Source: Acidobacteriota bacterium (GTDB taxonomy: Bacteria; Acidobacteriota; Vicinamibacteria; Vicinamibacterales; SCN-69-37). Taken from it: DNA of 7,029 nucleotides. This document shows positions 6,534 through 7,029 of the stretch, piece after piece. How positions within the stretch are numbered: position 1 is the stretch's first letter; each line of letters starts with the position of its first letter. The stretch lies in NCBI GenBank assembly GCA_024653875.1, contig JANLHE010000184.1, positions 1-7,029 on the forward strand, written 5' to 3'. The position numbers were made by a program, and so were the translations under genes. A model generated the notes under the pieces. The model was not told where the DNA came from. It saw only the letters and a program-made list of their open reading frames with translations, and searched no databases.

Positions 6534-6539
6534 ACGGTA
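6534..6539 (-). promoter_or_regulatory. Putative -10-like hexamer (TACCGT) of the PRC-barrel gene
   Basis: On the minus strand TACCGT fits TANNNT and ends 7 bases before the ATG at 6526, the right distance for transcription to start at the initiation codon. This supports 6526 over longer upstream starts. No convincing -35 box was found. Confidence 0.3.
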
Positions 6540-6600
6540 GCGGCCACGGCTGGCCAGGACTGTACTTCTTTGCACAGGACGCCCCGGACCGCGCCGAGCG

Positions 6601-6606
6601 TACACT
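6601..6606 (+). promoter_or_regulatory. Putative -10 hexamer (TACACT) upstream of the thioesterase gene
   Basis: TACACT fits TANNNT and ends 6 bases before an ATG at 6613 that opens a 17-codon ORF, and 46 bases before the thioesterase ATG at 6653. TTGCAC at 6570-6575 resembles a -35 box but is 25 bases away, too far for a normal pairing. Confidence 0.35.
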
Positions 6607-6612
6607 GGGCGC

Positions 6613-6666
6613 ATGACGACATCGGACCTGACCGGCGCACTGGCGGCTTCTCATGATCGCCCCTGA
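6613..6666 (+). CDS. Possible 17-codon upstream ORF or leader peptide before the thioesterase
   Basis: An ATG 6 bases after the TACACT hexamer opens a frame reading MTTSDLTGALAASHDRP and then a TGA at 6664-6666. It ends 14 bases inside the thioesterase gene in a different frame, so if translated it would couple to that start. The peptide has no recognisable attenuation motif. It may equally be chance, or a remnant of a longer N-terminus disrupted by a one-base indel. Support is positional only. Confidence 0.25.
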   Translation: MTTSDLTGALAASHDRP

Positions 6667-7029
6667 AAAGACCTCGGCCATCCTCGAGCGCATCCGGAGG
6701 ATTCCCATCTTCACGACCCTTCGCATGGAAGGGGCCGCGTTCGATGCCGGGTACTGCGAGATTACCGTGCCGCGGCAAGCGATCTACGACGGTGTGTTTG
6801 AATCCTTCCATGGCGGCATTCTGATGACGATTGCCGACTCGGTTGCGTGTTTCGCCGTACTCACGGGGACGCCGGACGGGCAGGCCCTGACGACCACGGA
6901 CATGAACATCCGGTTTCTTGCGCCATGTCTCACCGACGTCACGGCCAAGGCTCGTGTCATCAAGTTCGGGCGGGCCATGTGCCCTGTGGCGGTTGACCTT
7001 CACGATGCCGCGGGCACACTCGTGGCGGT
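6653..7029 (+). CDS. PaaI-like hotdog-fold thioesterase; 3' end outside window
   Basis: The first 125 codons of a protein of the PaaI/4HBT acyl-CoA thioesterase family, which hydrolyses acyl- or aryl-CoA thioesters in the cytoplasm. After an N-terminal helix (IRRIPIFTTLRM, 14-25) and strand (GYCEITVP, 33-40), the signature HGGILMTIADSVACF lies at 53-67. H53-G54-G55 forms the turn into the central hotdog helix, and D62 is the usual catalytic acid position. LTTTDMNIRFLAP (79-91) is the characteristic following strand. Family members are about 130-150 residues, so only a short C-terminal part should be missing. The ATG at 6653 is the first possible start: a TGA lies in frame at 6629-6631 with no ATG, GTG or TTG between. 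No strong Shine-Dalgarno is present. The gene is divergent from the PRC-barrel gene and has no pathway partner visible here, so substrate is unknown. Confidence 0.88.
   Translation, partial: MIAPEKTSAILERIRRIPIFTTLRMEGAAFDAGYCEITVPRQAIYDGVFESFHGGILMTIADSVACFAVLTGTPDGQALTTTDMNIRFLAPCLTDVTAKARVIKFGRAMCPVAVDLHDAAGTLVA

Noticed and set aside
5537..6616. Plus-strand 359-codon open frame
   Set aside because: Antisense shadow of the PRC-barrel protein, which shows an internal repeat at protein level on the minus strand.
6527..7003. N-terminal extension of the PRC-barrel frame to 7003
   Set aside because: The extra 159 residues oppose the thioesterase gene, are Arg/His-rich and lack any motif; the PRC module begins right at the ATG at 6526.

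Overview
The window looks like chromosomal DNA of a high-GC Acidobacteriota-type bacterium, plausibly Vicinamibacteria-like. The best pointer is the 822-residue double-FtsX permease with no ATPase partner, the 'acidobacterial duplicated orphan permease' (ADOP) type. That assignment is family-level inference, not phylogeny. Almost every base is coding. I see no tRNA, rRNA, CRISPR array, insertion sequence or prophage gene.

Layout. On the minus strand, 1-1011 is an almost complete short-form 6-phosphogluconate dehydrogenase that runs off the left edge. A 77-base divergent gap separates it from a type II toxin-antitoxin pair on the plus strand: a ribbon-helix-helix antitoxin (1089-1307) and a PIN-domain toxin (1304-1699) overlapping by 4 bases. 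A 71-base gap leads to the ADOP permease (1771-4239). Thirty bases later comes a polytopic membrane protein with UbiA-like acidic motifs (4270-5124). Its stop codon overlaps the start of a class I SAM-dependent methyltransferase (5124-5780). Convergent with that gene, and overlapping its 3' end by 31 bases, is a tandemly duplicated PRC-barrel protein on the minus strand (5750-6526). Divergent from it, a PaaI-like hotdog thioesterase (6653 to the right edge) is preceded by a possible 17-codon upstream ORF.

How the genes relate. There are two tightly coupled units: the toxin-antitoxin operon, and the membrane protein/methyltransferase pair, whose layout suggests consecutive steps in modifying a lipid or isoprenoid. 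The rest look like independent housekeeping or accessory genes.

The most general signal is not a gene. Several start codons have no clear Shine-Dalgarno sequence but have a -10-like TANNNT hexamer 5-7 bases upstream, which predicts leaderless transcripts. No obvious defence island or wholly new system is present. The membrane protein/methyltransferase cassette and the leaderless-start pattern are the best leads.
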